Shown here piece by piece: positions 52,065 to 61,850 of a stretch of 64,000 nucleotides of DNA. The notes beneath the pieces are model-generated. The model was not told the DNA's origin. It ran no database searches and saw only the letters and a list, made by a program, of their open reading frames with translations. A program made the translations under genes and the position numbers. The DNA is from Fluoribacter gormanii (GTDB taxonomy: Bacteria; Pseudomonadota; Gammaproteobacteria; Legionellales; Legionellaceae). Position 1 is the first letter of the stretch; each line of letters begins with the position of its first letter. Where the stretch lies: NCBI RefSeq assembly GCF_900156395.1, contig NZ_FTNL01000004.1:1-64000 (forward strand), in the 5' to 3' direction.

Positions 52065-53387
52065 TTGAGTCAAATTGTTTTATATTCATTGGCCTATAAC
52101 GATTCGTTACATGAGTATTACCAAAAATTGCACCATTTACCTGGTTTTGTTCTACTAGAAAGCACAGACCGATTTCATGGCCGCTATGATATTCTCAGTG
52201 CTTATCCTTATGATTTTATTGAAATTGATCAAAATACACATGATTTGCCGCGTTTATTAAAAAGAATAAGTCAAATCTTATCGCCAGTAGCCTCCGTGGC
52301 GGATCTTCCTTTTCAAGGTGGTGCACTTGGCTATGTTTCTTATGATCTTGGTGCAAAGTTATTAGGCATAAACTCCCGCATCCAACCAACATTAGAGTAT
52401 ATGCCTTTGTTGGACTTTGGATTATATGATTGGGCAATTATCGTCGATCATCATCAAAAAAAAATAACATTATTTGCAGCAAATATGCATCAATCAACTC
52501 TCAAAGTAGTTGATGAAGTTTTGGAACTTTGGAATTCCATTCCCAATCAGTCCTGCGATGCCGGCATTAAAAGTGATTTTACTCCTTTGATGGATAAACA
52601 GAATTACATGAATGCCTTTTCTTCCGTATATCAATTTTTAAAAGAAGGAAGAAGTTATCAGGTTAATCTTACTCAACCATTTCATGCTGCTTATGAGGGG
52701 GATAGCTGGGCTTTTTATAAAAAAATCTGTATGAAAAACCCAGTACCTTTTGCTGCCTTTTTAAGGACTGCCGATGCTGATATCTTAAGTTTCTCGCCGG
52801 AACGTTTTCTTTTATATGACGAAGGTAAATTAGTTACATCACCTATTAAAGGAACTATCGGGCGCTCTACTAATGAGGTTGAGGATCAACGATTAAAAAA
52901 CCAATTGTCATCTTGTGAAAAAAATCGAGCCGAGAATGTGATGATCGTTGATTTGCTGAGAAATGATCTAGGTAAAATTGCAGAATCTAGCTCGGTGAAT
53001 GTGACTAATTTATGCGAAGTACAAAGTTATAATTCAGTTCATCATTTAGTAAGTACAATTGAAGCTCAATGTTTGCCAACCATACTACCTTTTGAAGCGT
53101 TTTTGTCTTGTTTTCCAGGTGGCTCTATTACAGGAGCTCCCAAAATTGAGTCTATGCGAATTATTGATGAACAAGAGTCTTATGCACGCGGGGTTTATTG
53201 TGGGTCTATAGGCTATTTTTCACGGCATGGGCGATTTGATACGAACATTGCTATTCGCACGATTACAGCTAGAAAGAATATTTTACATTTAGCGGCTGGC
53301 GGTGGAATAGTTATTGACTCAAACTGTGAAGATGAATATCGTGAATGTTTTATCAAAATAGCAGCGGTTATTAATGGACTTAAATGA
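52065..53387 (+). CDS. pabB: Aminodeoxychorismate synthase component I
   Basis: The chorismate-binding domain occupies the C-terminal 260 residues: GRSYQVNLTQPF, SFSPERFL, IKGTIGR, NVMIVDLLRNDLGKI, and FPGGSITGAPKIESM, followed by YCGSIGYFS. PabB makes 4-amino-4-deoxychorismate for folate. The start is TTG with AAGAGGA upstream, an unusual start codon that may limit expression. The gene overlaps the NUDIX gene by 14 bases. Anthranilate synthase is the alternative but the short N-terminal part favours PabB. Confidence 0.85.
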   Translation: MSQIVLYSLAYNDSLHEYYQKLHHLPGFVLLESTDRFHGRYDILSAYPYDFIEIDQNTHDLPRLLKRISQILSPVASVADLPFQGGALGYVSYDLGAKLLGINSRIQPTLEYMPLLDFGLYDWAIIVDHHQKKITLFAANMHQSTLKVVDEVLELWNSIPNQSCDAGIKSDFTPLMDKQNYMNAFSSVYQFLKEGRSYQVNLTQPFHAAYEGDSWAFYKKICMKNPVPFAAFLRTADADILSFSPERFLLYDEGKLVTSPIKGTIGRSTNEVEDQRLKNQLSSCEKNRAENVMIVDLLRNDLGKIAESSSVNVTNLCEVQSYNSVHHLVSTIEAQCLPTILPFEAFLSCFPGGSITGAPKIESMRIIDEQESYARGVYCGSIGYFSRHGRFDTNIAIRTITARKNILHLAAGGGIVIDSNCEDEYRECFIKIAAVINGLK

Positions 53388-53877
53388 ATTTAAAGGGAAA
53401 AAACTTGTGCATTCGGCAGTAGTTGTCTTGTATGAACAATTATCTGATTCATTAATTCTGACACAACGCAGCGAGCAATTGCGCACTCATCCAGGAGAGA
53501 TTTGCTTTCCTGGTGGTATATGGGAAGAGGGGGATGATAATTATTGTGTTACTGCGCTTAGAGAGTTGCAAGAAGAGTTAGGTATTACCCCTGAACGCAT
53601 AACTCTAATCAAAGAATTAAACACTCAGAAAACACTGTTAGGAAGTATTATACATCCCTGGTTTGCGAGCATTGAGTCGGTAAAACCCTATCAATTAAAT
53701 TATCATGAAGTCGTTCGTTTAATCTCGATACCGATGGTACTGGTACAAGATGCTAAGAATTATAAAGATTTTATCATTGAACGTGCTGGTCGTCGTTATG
53801 TCACTTGTGAATTTACTGCGAATAAAGATTGGGTATGGGGAGCAACAGCCCGCATAATGAAACAATTGGCAAAATAA
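53374..53877 (+). CDS. nudL: NUDIX hydrolase, CoA pyrophosphatase type
   Basis: LTQRSEQLRTHPGEICFPGG is the motif specific to the CoA pyrophosphatase subgroup. The Nudix box follows (GGIWEEGDDNY through RELQEELGI). The enzyme hydrolyses CoA-type pyrophosphates. At 167 residues it is slightly short but complete. It overlaps pabB by 14 bases, indicating cotranscription. Confidence 0.85.
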   Translation: MDLNEFKGKKLVHSAVVVLYEQLSDSLILTQRSEQLRTHPGEICFPGGIWEEGDDNYCVTALRELQEELGITPERITLIKELNTQKTLLGSIIHPWFASIESVKPYQLNYHEVVRLISIPMVLVQDAKNYKDFIIERAGRRYVTCEFTANKDWVWGATARIMKQLAK

Positions 53878-53963
53878 AACACTGAATGCGATGCTCTGAT
53901 AATGCTTTACATCTGAACATCGAAATTTCAGGAACAAAAAATTATTTCTATTTTATTAGAGAT

Positions 53964-53989
53964 CCCGGGTTCGCTGTGCTTCACCCGGG
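53964..53989. terminator. Bidirectional hairpin between nudL and fadD
   Basis: CCCGGGT pairs with ACCCGGG around a 12-base loop with a GCTTCACCC/GGGTTCGC core. It lies between two convergent genes and probably ends both transcripts. Confidence 0.6.
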
Positions 53990-53994
53990 CTAAA

Positions 53995-55707
53995 TTATAT
54001 TGCAACAGCTGGTTTTTTTTCGGGGTGGCTGGGAGATGTAGCATGAGAATCTTTAAGTGCTCGACGAAGAATTTTTCCTACATTTGTTTTGGGGAGTTCA
54101 TCATAGAACTCAACAATTTTGGGAACTTTATAAGCAGTTAGATGCTCACGGCAATAAGCAATAACTTGTTCTTCAGTTAAATTTGGATCTTTTTTAACAA
54201 TACATGCTTTGACGCGCTCACCAGACTCTTTGTCAAAAACCCCCACTACACCAACTTCTAAAACCCCAGTATGCATTGCAATAACTTGTTCCACCTCATT
54301 AGGATAAACATTAAAGCCAGATACGAGTAACATGTCCTTTTTTCGATCGACTAAATAAATAAAGCCTTCTTCATCCATTTTGCCAATGTCCCCTGTTTTT
54401 AAGTAGCCACTTTTAGTGAACACTAAAGCGGTTTCATCGGGTCGTTTCCAATATCCCGGGGTTACTTGGGGACCTTTAATGCATATTTCTCCGCTTGTAC
54501 CGATAGGTACTTCATGCTCATCGTCGTCAAGAATAACGACATCTGTAGAAGGGATGGGTACTCCTATACTCCCGCTATATTCGGTCTTATTCATGGGATT
54601 CATGATGGCCGCGGGACTGGTTTCAGTTAATCCATAAGCTTCTAGTACCGGTGTTTTGGTGACTTCGCGCCATTTGAGAGCCACGCTCTTTTGTAACGCC
54701 ATACCTCCGGCAAGTGAAATTTTTAGTTTACTGAAATCAACTTCTTTAAATTTAGGATGGTTTAATAGGCCATTAAAGAGAGTATTAACACCAGTAATTG
54801 CTGTAAAACCTACTTTTTTGATTTCTTTTATAAAATGTCCCATATCACGAGGATTCGTAATCAGTACATTTCTGGCTCCATGTTTTAAAAAGGTCAAACA
54901 GTTAGCTGTCAGCGAGAAAACGTGGTAAAGAGGAATCGCTGTAATAATGATGTCATCGCCATTAATACCTATCACAGGTCTAATCCATGCATCAGCTTGC
55001 AAGACATTGCAGACCATATTGCCATGAGTCAAAATGGCACCTTTAGCAACACCTGTTGTGCCTCCGGTATATTGTAAAAATGCGATATCATCATGATCTA
55101 ACTCTACATGATGTAAAGGAGCTTGTTTTCCCTCAAGTAACACATAGTTAAAAGCAACTGCATGAGGAATGTTGTAAGCAGGTATCATTTTTTTTACATA
55201 TTTAATTATTGAATTGATAAGCAGTCGTTTCGGCGTTGGGAAAAGATCCGCTATTTCAGTCACAATGACATGCTTTAATGTCGGAATGGAATTTAATCCT
55301 TTTTCAACTGTTTTTGCAAAATTGGCGAGCACGACGATCACTTCGGCTCCAGCATCATTCAACTGATGAACAAGCTCGTCTGTAGTGTAGAGTGGATTTG
55401 TATTAACAACGACATATCCTGCGCGTAAGATGCCAAACAGAGCCACTGGGTATTGAAGAACATTAGGAAGCATGATTGCAACTCGAGTTCCCTTATTAAG
55501 TTTAAGCTGCTGAAGATAAGCAGCAAAAGCTCGACTTAAATCATCCAGTTCACTAAAAGTGATACTACTTCCCATATTGCTATATGAGATTTTTTTAGCA
55601 TAACGTGTGCAGGATTCTTTAAACAAATCTACGAGGGAAGCATATTGACTTGAGTCAATTTCATGGGGAACTCCTTTCTGATATTGTTCAAACCACCGTT
55701 TATCCAC
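53995..55707 (-). CDS. fadD: Long-chain fatty-acid-CoA ligase
   Basis: This 570-residue AMP-dependent synthetase has the P-loop-like YTGGTTGVAKGA, the A5 motif YGLTETSP, TGDIGKMDEEGFIYLVDR with the adenylate-binding Asp and Arg, and the C-terminal Lys in PKTNVGKILRR. It activates fatty acids for beta-oxidation, feeding the fadI/fadJ operon at 20.8 kb. The start is GTG (GTGGATAAACGG), preceded by AAGG. It is divergent from minC. Confidence 0.9.
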   Translation of the reverse strand: MDKRWFEQYQKGVPHEIDSSQYASLVDLFKESCTRYAKKISYSNMGSSITFSELDDLSRAFAAYLQQLKLNKGTRVAIMLPNVLQYPVALFGILRAGYVVVNTNPLYTTDELVHQLNDAGAEVIVVLANFAKTVEKGLNSIPTLKHVIVTEIADLFPTPKRLLINSIIKYVKKMIPAYNIPHAVAFNYVLLEGKQAPLHHVELDHDDIAFLQYTGGTTGVAKGAILTHGNMVCNVLQADAWIRPVIGINGDDIIITAIPLYHVFSLTANCLTFLKHGARNVLITNPRDMGHFIKEIKKVGFTAITGVNTLFNGLLNHPKFKEVDFSKLKISLAGGMALQKSVALKWREVTKTPVLEAYGLTETSPAAIMNPMNKTEYSGSIGVPIPSTDVVILDDDEHEVPIGTSGEICIKGPQVTPGYWKRPDETALVFTKSGYLKTGDIGKMDEEGFIYLVDRKKDMLLVSGFNVYPNEVEQVIAMHTGVLEVGVVGVFDKESGERVKACIVKKDPNLTEEQVIAYCREHLTAYKVPKIVEFYDELPKTNVGKILRRALKDSHATSPSHPEKKPAVAI

Positions 55708-55778
55708 CTTAATATCCTTCTGTTATTGGTTTTCACATGTTAGTATAAACAAAAATATTGGTTATGGATATCATACTC

Positions 55779-56474
55779 ATGAGTGAAAATACAACACAAA
55801 CTCAAGCATTTAGATTAAAAGGTCGCCTTTATACATTTACCGTATTACAAGTATTAAATACGGATCCTGAAGCTTTTAAGCATCAACTGGATGATACTAT
55901 TGCCAAAGCTCCTAAGTTATTTGAGCATACCCCGGTTGTTTTTGATTTATCTGCAGTACACCAATTAGAATTTGATTTACAGGCTTTACTGCAATTAGCT
56001 CGTTCCCATGGCATGATTCCTGTTGCCATTCAGGGAGGAAGTATAATACATGATACGTTGGCCCAATGTAATGGATTGGCCGTACTGCATGCTTCTTCAA
56101 CGCAGGATAAACCTATTATCGAGCGGCCAATTGAAAATAATCATCATGAATCATCAAAATCTAAGTTAATTACTACACCTGTTCGTTCGGGCCAACAAGT
56201 TGTAGCAAAAGGTGCTGATCTTGTGGTGGCTTCTTCTGTAAGTCATGGTGCTGAATTATTAGCTGATGGCTGTATTCATGTATACGGAGCTTTAAGAGGA
56301 AGGGCTCTGGCTGGAATTTCTGGTGATAAAGAGGCACGAATTTTTTGCCAATCACTTGATGCGGAATTGGTGTCAATAGCTGGATTTTATCGCTTAAGCG
56401 ACGCGATCGAACCTTATAATGGACCCTGTCAGATTTATTTATTGGATGAGCATATTCATATAGAGCCCCTATGA
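55779..56474 (+). CDS. minC: Septum site-determining protein MinC
   Basis: The C-terminal domain is the MinC beta-helix: PVRSGQQVVAKGADLVV, then SHGAELLADGCIHVYGALRGRALAGI, the standard signature. The N-terminal domain (FRLKGRLYTFTVLQV) inhibits FtsZ. Upstream ATG codons exist at 55758 and 55764; 55779 matches the usual MS start. minD and minE do not follow; lpxH begins 4 bases before the minC stop codon. Confidence 0.9.
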   Translation: MSENTTQTQAFRLKGRLYTFTVLQVLNTDPEAFKHQLDDTIAKAPKLFEHTPVVFDLSAVHQLEFDLQALLQLARSHGMIPVAIQGGSIIHDTLAQCNGLAVLHASSTQDKPIIERPIENNHHESSKSKLITTPVRSGQQVVAKGADLVVASSVSHGAELLADGCIHVYGALRGRALAGISGDKEARIFCQSLDAELVSIAGFYRLSDAIEPYNGPCQIYLLDEHIHIEPL

Positions 56475-57190
56475 TAGAAGCTGTTTTTATTTCTGATCTT
56501 CATTTACATCCGGAGGATCAAGCCATTCAAGAACGTTTTAATCAATTTATTGAATGGGCTAGCGTTTCTGTCAAAAATATTTATATTCTGGGCGATTTTT
56601 TCCATGCATGGGCAGGAGATGATACTGTTGATGAGTGGAGCAGCGGGATTGCTCGTCAATTATTTTCTTTGAAAAAACAAGGAATTAACTTGTTTTATAT
56701 GCACGGAAACCGAGACTTTTTACTGGGAAAAACATTTGCTCACATGACAGGATGGACCATTTTACCTGAGCCATCTATAATTCAGTTAGGACAGGAAAAG
56801 ATACTGTTGGTACATGGTGATCGATATTGCACTAAAGATAGAGCACACCAACGTTTTCGCTTTTTAACCAGAAACAAAATCTTTTCCACCTTATTTTTAA
56901 GTTTACCATTAAACTATCGCAAACGATTAGTAACTCAAGTGCGCTATCGTAGCCAGATGAATCAGAGCAAATCTATTGAGGAAATGGATGTAGTTGCTGA
57001 AGTGGTCATTGACCATATGCTATACTATCAAGTGAATCAATTAATTCATGGTCATACCCATAAATTTGGCATAACAACCCATCAAAAAAATTCGCAAAAA
57101 TTAAAGCGTTATGTTCTCAGTGACTGGGATGACAAACCCCAGTTATTGTGTTATGATAATACAAAAGGGCTCTATTTTGCCCATTTGTGA
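56471..57190 (+). CDS. lpxH: UDP-2,3-diacylglucosamine diphosphatase LpxH
   Basis: This 239-residue metallophosphoesterase has ISDLHLHPED, GDFFHAWAGDD, MHGNRDFLLG, LVHGDRYCT and HGHTHKFG, the full LpxH set of metal ligands. It hydrolyses UDP-2,3-diacylglucosamine to lipid X in lipid A synthesis on the inner-membrane surface. It overlaps minC by 4 bases (ATGA), so the two are translationally coupled. Confidence 0.93.
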   Translation: MIEAVFISDLHLHPEDQAIQERFNQFIEWASVSVKNIYILGDFFHAWAGDDTVDEWSSGIARQLFSLKKQGINLFYMHGNRDFLLGKTFAHMTGWTILPEPSIIQLGQEKILLVHGDRYCTKDRAHQRFRFLTRNKIFSTLFLSLPLNYRKRLVTQVRYRSQMNQSKSIEEMDVVAEVVIDHMLYYQVNQLIHGHTHKFGITTHQKNSQKLKRYVLSDWDDKPQLLCYDNTKGLYFAHL

Positions 57191-57210
57191 TATTTGTGGA
57201 GAAGCAGGTT

Positions 57211-58101
57211 ATGGCGGCTAAAAGTAAAGACCAGATGGAAACAGAATTAAAGGAGCTGAACGAACTTTCTGCAAAGGGAATGGCTCAACTCCGAGAGGAA
57301 AAAAATAAGAAAGATCTCGATGAATATATTGCTGAAAAGCGTAAAGAAGAGCAGATGAAATATTCCAAATGGTTGGATGAACTGCGAAATAAGCATAAGC
57401 TGACCAAGAGAAGAGATGGCGGACCAGAAACCTATGAAGAGGAATTAAAGGAATTAGCTGATTCAGTGATTAATTCAGAGCAAAATGCTTATAATGACTG
57501 GCGATCTAATATGATGTCCTTGTTGAATTTATTTGGAAAAATGAATAAAACCGTAAATATCTCAGCAGATCAAGTCGCTGGTGAGGCATGGAATAGACTT
57601 AAGAATCCAGATGAAGAGAATAGCTGGTTAGCTACAAAGTTGATTGGAAATTATCTAATTAAAGGGGCAGAGAACAAGTATTCTGAAGTAAAAGCCAGAA
57701 TGTTACATGCAATAAAAGGCGATGGTGATCTTCAACTTCCTACCTTGGAACATAAAGTTACATTCAAAGATGGAAAAGTTCACGTAGCCGATTTGACTTA
57801 TAACCAAGGTGTTCAAATCAATGCACCACAAAAGCAAGGCGAACCCAAAAAACCAGAAAATCAAGCAAATCAAGCGTTTAGGTCAATGGTTGCCCTTTGG
57901 TTAGCAGAAAATGATTATATTCCTGTTGATGGAAAACCAAACGAATATAAACACTATGCAAGTGGTGCCGTATTGGATGAAGATACGTTCAAAAGATTGA
58001 ATGCTGATCCTGAAACCAGTTTGTCCAAGTTCCTGAAAGATAATGCAAACTTGAAATATGAGGAGCAAGAAGAATCACGAGCTACTCCTACTCCTCCATA
58101 A
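57211..58101 (+). CDS. Hypothetical protein, putative Dot/Icm substrate
   Basis: The frame is open from 57187, but the ATG at 57211 has GGAG ten bases upstream and starts MAAKSKDQMETELKEL. The 296-residue soluble protein has a Lys/Glu-rich coiled-coil over its first 85 residues. The rest carries no recognised motif, and the acidic tail (KYEEQEESRATPTPP) has the E-block look of Dot/Icm signals. It is placed between lpxH and miaE without functional relation to either. No related family is recalled. Confidence 0.55.
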   Translation: MAAKSKDQMETELKELNELSAKGMAQLREEKNKKDLDEYIAEKRKEEQMKYSKWLDELRNKHKLTKRRDGGPETYEEELKELADSVINSEQNAYNDWRSNMMSLLNLFGKMNKTVNISADQVAGEAWNRLKNPDEENSWLATKLIGNYLIKGAENKYSEVKARMLHAIKGDGDLQLPTLEHKVTFKDGKVHVADLTYNQGVQINAPQKQGEPKKPENQANQAFRSMVALWLAENDYIPVDGKPNEYKHYASGAVLDEDTFKRLNADPETSLSKFLKDNANLKYEEQEESRATPTPP

Positions 58102-58124
58102 TTTGAGAGCGTTATATTAAGCCT

Positions 58125-58751
58125 TTATTGAATTTGCGGTATTCCGCTATGGAAGCGAAATACCGTATCAGTTGCTAAAATAAAATCATTTTCTATTGTT
58201 AAGAACAACTTCAGACGTTCTTCTATATTCCCACCATATAATTTCGCCAGTCGCAGATAATCCTCAAAATGACGAGCTTCCGATTTAATCAAAGTACCGT
58301 AAAATTTTACCAAGTCCTGATCTTCAAGGTAGGGTATAATTGCGTGAAACCGCTCACAAGAGCGGGCTTCAATAATAGCTCCAATAATCAATTGATCACA
58401 TAAACGTTGCAGAACATTTCTGCTCGTAACTTGCTTATGCATTTGAGTTGCATATCCTGAGGGTTGTAAGGGGCAAAATTCAATGCCTTTGTTCGTCATA
58501 AAGTTAATGACTTTTTCAAAATGAAGTAGTTCTTCACGTGCTAAAGGAGACATCACTTCAACCAATTCTCTTTTTTCCGGGTATTTGCCCATAAAATTAA
58601 TTGCAGTTGCAGCTGCCTTACGTTCACAATGAGCATGGTCAATTAATAACAGAGGAATATGATCTGCTGCGAAATCTAACCATCTTTGCGGTGTTTTTAT
58701 TTGAAGAAAGTCATTTAATAATTGTAAATCAGTATCTAATCGTTTTAACAT
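58125..58751 (-). CDS. miaE: tRNA 2-methylthio-N6-isopentenyladenosine hydroxylase MiaE
   Basis: This 208-residue ferritin-like di-iron protein has DHAHCERKAAATAI, REELLHFEKV, EARSCERFHAI and KSEARHFEDYLRLA, carrying the Glu/His iron ligands. It hydroxylates ms2i6A at position 37 of tRNAs. It is convergent with the hypothetical gene upstream; their stops are 23 bases apart. Confidence 0.92.
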   Translation of the reverse strand: MLKRLDTDLQLLNDFLQIKTPQRWLDFAADHIPLLLIDHAHCERKAAATAINFMGKYPEKRELVEVMSPLAREELLHFEKVINFMTNKGIEFCPLQPSGYATQMHKQVTSRNVLQRLCDQLIIGAIIEARSCERFHAIIPYLEDQDLVKFYGTLIKSEARHFEDYLRLAKLYGGNIEERLKLFLTIENDFILATDTVFRFHSGIPQIQ

Positions 58752-58948
58752 CTGTGAAATACACTATACTTATCGAATAAAATGTCTTATATCATAGGAC
58801 CTTTTTACAATTCTACTATTTTGGCTGTAATACCTTGATTTTCTAAGCTCGATGCCGATGGATTTTACGATTAGGTGACAAGAATTTCGACTTAATATAA
58901 CGAATTGTAAACAAACCTAATATTTTGAAAATTTAAATTGGATGAAAA

Positions 58949-59830
58949 ATGAACGGGGAACAAGCTGATACTGAATTAAGTAACTGGTTTTCAACTTACG
59001 GGGTAATCACAGCTGAGCGTATATTAGGCAGGTATAAAGTCAATTTGGCGCAAAGTGAGCTTGTAGAAGCAATTAAAAGTCCATATAGTTTTTATCATCG
59101 AATGTTGCGGGTTCCACTTAAAAGCGTACTTAATGGTATCGTCCTGCAACAGGCAAATGATTATCATGTCTATACTCAAAAATTATTTATTGATTATTTA
59201 TTGTCTGGCGAAAATTCTAAAGGTGAGGAAGCACAAGGTGCTTCTATACGTGAAGATCTTGAAAATGAACGACAACAACTAGTTACGCTTGGTGATGAGT
59301 TTCATAATGTGCATGGGCAACATGATTATTTAATTGCTAATAGTCAGGCTGCGTTGATTAGATTAGCTCAAATATTCAATACAGAATTGGAAAAAGCGAT
59401 TACTGCAATGAGTACGTTACTCAAAAGCACGGGTATTTCTGAGAAAAAGAGTAAAATTCGACGGGCAATTAATCATGCTTTGATTTATAGCAATATATTA
59501 GATGTCCAAAACAACCAATTTCTTTTCATAGAAAAAATGAATGAAATTCTTAAAATTTCGCTTACCGAGGATTTAGAGAAAAAAATGGTAATGGTATTAT
59601 CTGAAATATTGCAAATCGATATGGATTTTGATGAACAAATAAGTGATTTTGTTGCGCAAACTGAAGAGCTTAGCCGAGCAGCTAACTCATACCGAACTCT
59701 CTTTTATGAAACGATTCTTCGTGTTGTGGATTTAATGAAATCATTACCTGATTACAAAATTGATCCCGAACAAGATGCTATTAACAGAGAACCTTTATAC
59801 TTTGATAAAACGATTGGTGCAATAGAATAG
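58949..59830 (+). CDS. Hypothetical protein, 293 aa
   Basis: I do not recognise a domain. The protein is helical throughout, with a long amphipathic central region (about 85-180) and an acidic C-terminal third (EILQIDMDFDEQISDFV). There is no signal peptide or membrane helix. It could be an effector or a conserved Legionella housekeeping protein; its position before ndk gives no hint. A short AT-rich region without a clear ribosome site precedes the ATG. Confidence 0.55.
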   Translation: MNGEQADTELSNWFSTYGVITAERILGRYKVNLAQSELVEAIKSPYSFYHRMLRVPLKSVLNGIVLQQANDYHVYTQKLFIDYLLSGENSKGEEAQGASIREDLENERQQLVTLGDEFHNVHGQHDYLIANSQAALIRLAQIFNTELEKAITAMSTLLKSTGISEKKSKIRRAINHALIYSNILDVQNNQFLFIEKMNEILKISLTEDLEKKMVMVLSEILQIDMDFDEQISDFVAQTEELSRAANSYRTLFYETILRVVDLMKSLPDYKIDPEQDAINREPLYFDKTIGAIE

Positions 59831-59954
59831 TGTTGCACAAAGAAAAAAACAATTTCTAGATATGACACGAGTATGTATCCTGGGTTTGCTTCATTTATGA
59901 AGACGATAATGACTTGCAATGAATTTATATTAGCCATATAGATGGGATTTCGTG

Positions 59955-59960
59955 TATAAT
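59955..59960 (+). promoter_or_regulatory. -10-like element before ndk
   Basis: A consensus TATAAT lies 35 bases before the ndk start. No good -35 box is found at 16-18 bases upstream, so the site is tentative. Confidence 0.35.
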
Positions 59961-59994
59961 ATTGCACTTTAACTAAACCCCTATGGAGTGCATG

Positions 59995-60420
59995 ATGGCA
60001 AAAGAAACAACATTGTCAATTATTAAACCCGATGCAGTAGCTAAATCTGTTATTGGCCAAATCTATACTCGTTTTGAAAACGCAGGTCTGAACATCGTTG
60101 CTGCAAAAATGATGCAACTTTCTCGTGAACAAGCTGAAAATTTTTATGAGATTCATCGTGCACGTCCTTTCTTTAAGGATTTAGTTGAGTTCATGATTTC
60201 TGGTCCAGTAATGGTTCAGGCATTACAAGGCGAAAATGCTGTATTGAAAAACAGAGACATTATGGGTGCTACCAACCCTAAAGAAGCTGCTCCTGGAACC
60301 ATTCGTGCTGATTTCGCTGATAGTATTGATGCCAATGCGGTACATGGTTCAGACAGTCTTGAAAATGCGGCTCGTGAAATTGCCTTTTTCTTTGAACCAC
60401 ACGAAATTTGTGAACGATAA
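59995..60420 (+). CDS. ndk: Nucleoside diphosphate kinase
   Basis: The frame includes upstream ATG codons (59983, 59992), but 59995 gives the usual [15 protein letters not shown] and has GGAG seven bases upstream. The catalytic His is in the [10 protein letters not shown] motif (NxxHGSD). The 141-residue enzyme transfers phosphate between nucleoside di- and triphosphates. A hairpin follows at 60456-60492. Confidence 0.96.
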   Translation: MAKETTLSIIKPDAVAKSVIGQIYTRFENAGLNIVAAKMMQLSREQAENFYEIHRARPFFKDLVEFMISGPVMVQALQGENAVLKNRDIMGATNPKEAAPGTIRADFADSIDANAVHGSDSLENAAREIAFFFEPHEICER

Positions 60421-60455
60421 GAACTGGTTTTTTTGATATTTAATGACACATATAA

Positions 60456-60492
60456 TGTAGCCAGGGTGCCGCTTAGCGAAACTCAGGCTACA
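60456..60492. terminator. Hairpin after ndk
   Basis: TGTAGCC pairs with GGCTACA; the interior (GGGTGCCGCTTAGCGAAACTC) can pair further. It belongs to the same dispersed family as the hairpins at 28676, 51990 and 53964. Confidence 0.55.
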
Positions 60493-60533
60493 TCAACTAT
60501 ATTGCAACTAATGTCATTAAATTTGGAGTAAAA

Positions 60534-61664
60534 ATGACTGCACAAAAAGTAAATCTGCTGGATTACAATTATCAACAAATGCGTGAATTACTCAATAGCT
60601 GGGGTGAGCAACCATATCGAGCTCAGCAGCTAATACAGTGGATTCATCAGGCAGGTTTTACTGATTTCACAAAAATGACTAATCTTAGCAAGACGCTAAG
60701 AGAAAAATTAACACAGCTATCTTGCATTAAATTACCCGAAATAGTTGCTTGCCAAAAATCCAATGATGGCACTCATAAATGGCTATTGAAACTGGACTGT
60801 GGTAATTGCATCGAAACGGTATTTATCCCCGAAACCAATCGAGGTACCTTATGTGTTTCCTCGCAAGTGGGATGTGCTTTAAACTGTTCCTTTTGTTCTA
60901 CTGCGAAACAAGGTTTTAATCGTAATTTATCCACTGGAGAAATTATTGGTCAAGTATGGTTGGCTGTACGTGAATTATCACAACAGCAAGGAGCCCACGA
61001 CAAAAGAGTAACCAATGTGGTGATGATGGGGATGGGAGAACCCTTACTTAATTTTGATAATGTCGTGTCAGCAATGGATATTATGATGGATGATTTTGCT
61101 TATGGATTATCAAAGCGTCGCGTTACTTTAAGTACCTCTGGAGTTTTACCCGATCTGGAACGTTTAAGAGAAGTCAGCCCAGTGGCTTTGGCTGTTTCAT
61201 TACATGCACCAACTGATGAGCTGCGAAATGAACTTGTTCCTATAAATAAGAAATATCCCTTGGCTCAGTTAATGGCTTTATGCAAAACCTATTTTAAAAA
61301 TGAACCACGAAGAAAAGTAACTTTTGAGTATGTAATGCTCAAGGGAGTAAATGATCAACCTGAGCATGCAACTCAGTTGATAAAGTTACTGCGTAATATT
61401 CCATCAAAAGTAAATTTAATTCCTTTTAATCCTTTTCCAATGTCACAATATGAGCGTTCATCTCAGGAAACAATTAATGCATTTAGAGATAAATTAATAG
61501 CTCACGGAATTAACACGATTACCCGGAAAACACGGGGTGATGATATCGATGCCGCGTGCGGACAATTAGCCGGAGAAGTTAAGGATAGAACGAGTCGCTC
61601 TCAAAGATGGCAAAAATTACATTTTACACCCAAAAAGGATCAGAAGCCGCAAACTGTACAATGA
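60534..61664 (+). CDS. rlmN: Dual-specificity 23S rRNA/tRNA methyltransferase RlmN
   Basis: This radical SAM enzyme has the CxxxCxxC cluster motif in [12 protein letters not shown], then [14 protein letters not shown], and a catalytic Cys in the C-terminal DIDAACGQL. It methylates C2 of A2503 in 23S rRNA and A37 in some tRNAs. The length (376) fits. GGAG precedes the ATG at a good spacing. Starts the run rlmN-pilW-rodZ-hisS, an order common in gammaproteobacteria. Confidence 0.96.
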   Translation: MTAQKVNLLDYNYQQMRELLNSWGEQPYRAQQLIQWIHQAGFTDFTKMTNLSKTLREKLTQLSCIKLPEIVACQKSNDGTHKWLLKLDCGNCIETVFIPETNRGTLCVSSQVGCALNCSFCSTAKQGFNRNLSTGEIIGQVWLAVRELSQQQGAHDKRVTNVVMMGMGEPLLNFDNVVSAMDIMMDDFAYGLSKRRVTLSTSGVLPDLERLREVSPVALAVSLHAPTDELRNELVPINKKYPLAQLMALCKTYFKNEPRRKVTFEYVMLKGVNDQPEHATQLIKLLRNIPSKVNLIPFNPFPMSQYERSSQETINAFRDKLIAHGINTITRKTRGDDIDAACGQLAGEVKDRTSRSQRWQKLHFTPKKDQKPQTVQ

Positions 61665-61850
61665 TATTGTAGTTGGGGGTAACAGAACGACCCTAGCCAA
61701 GAGAGCAACGATACTAGGACTCGCTGCAGGCTTCATCTAAAATTATGTCATTTGAAACCCCAATAAAATCATTATTTGTGACAAATCATTTTTAATTTAT
61801 TTATAAGCGGTTATAATGCGCAATCATTTCTAGCCTTAGTGTGAAATATT

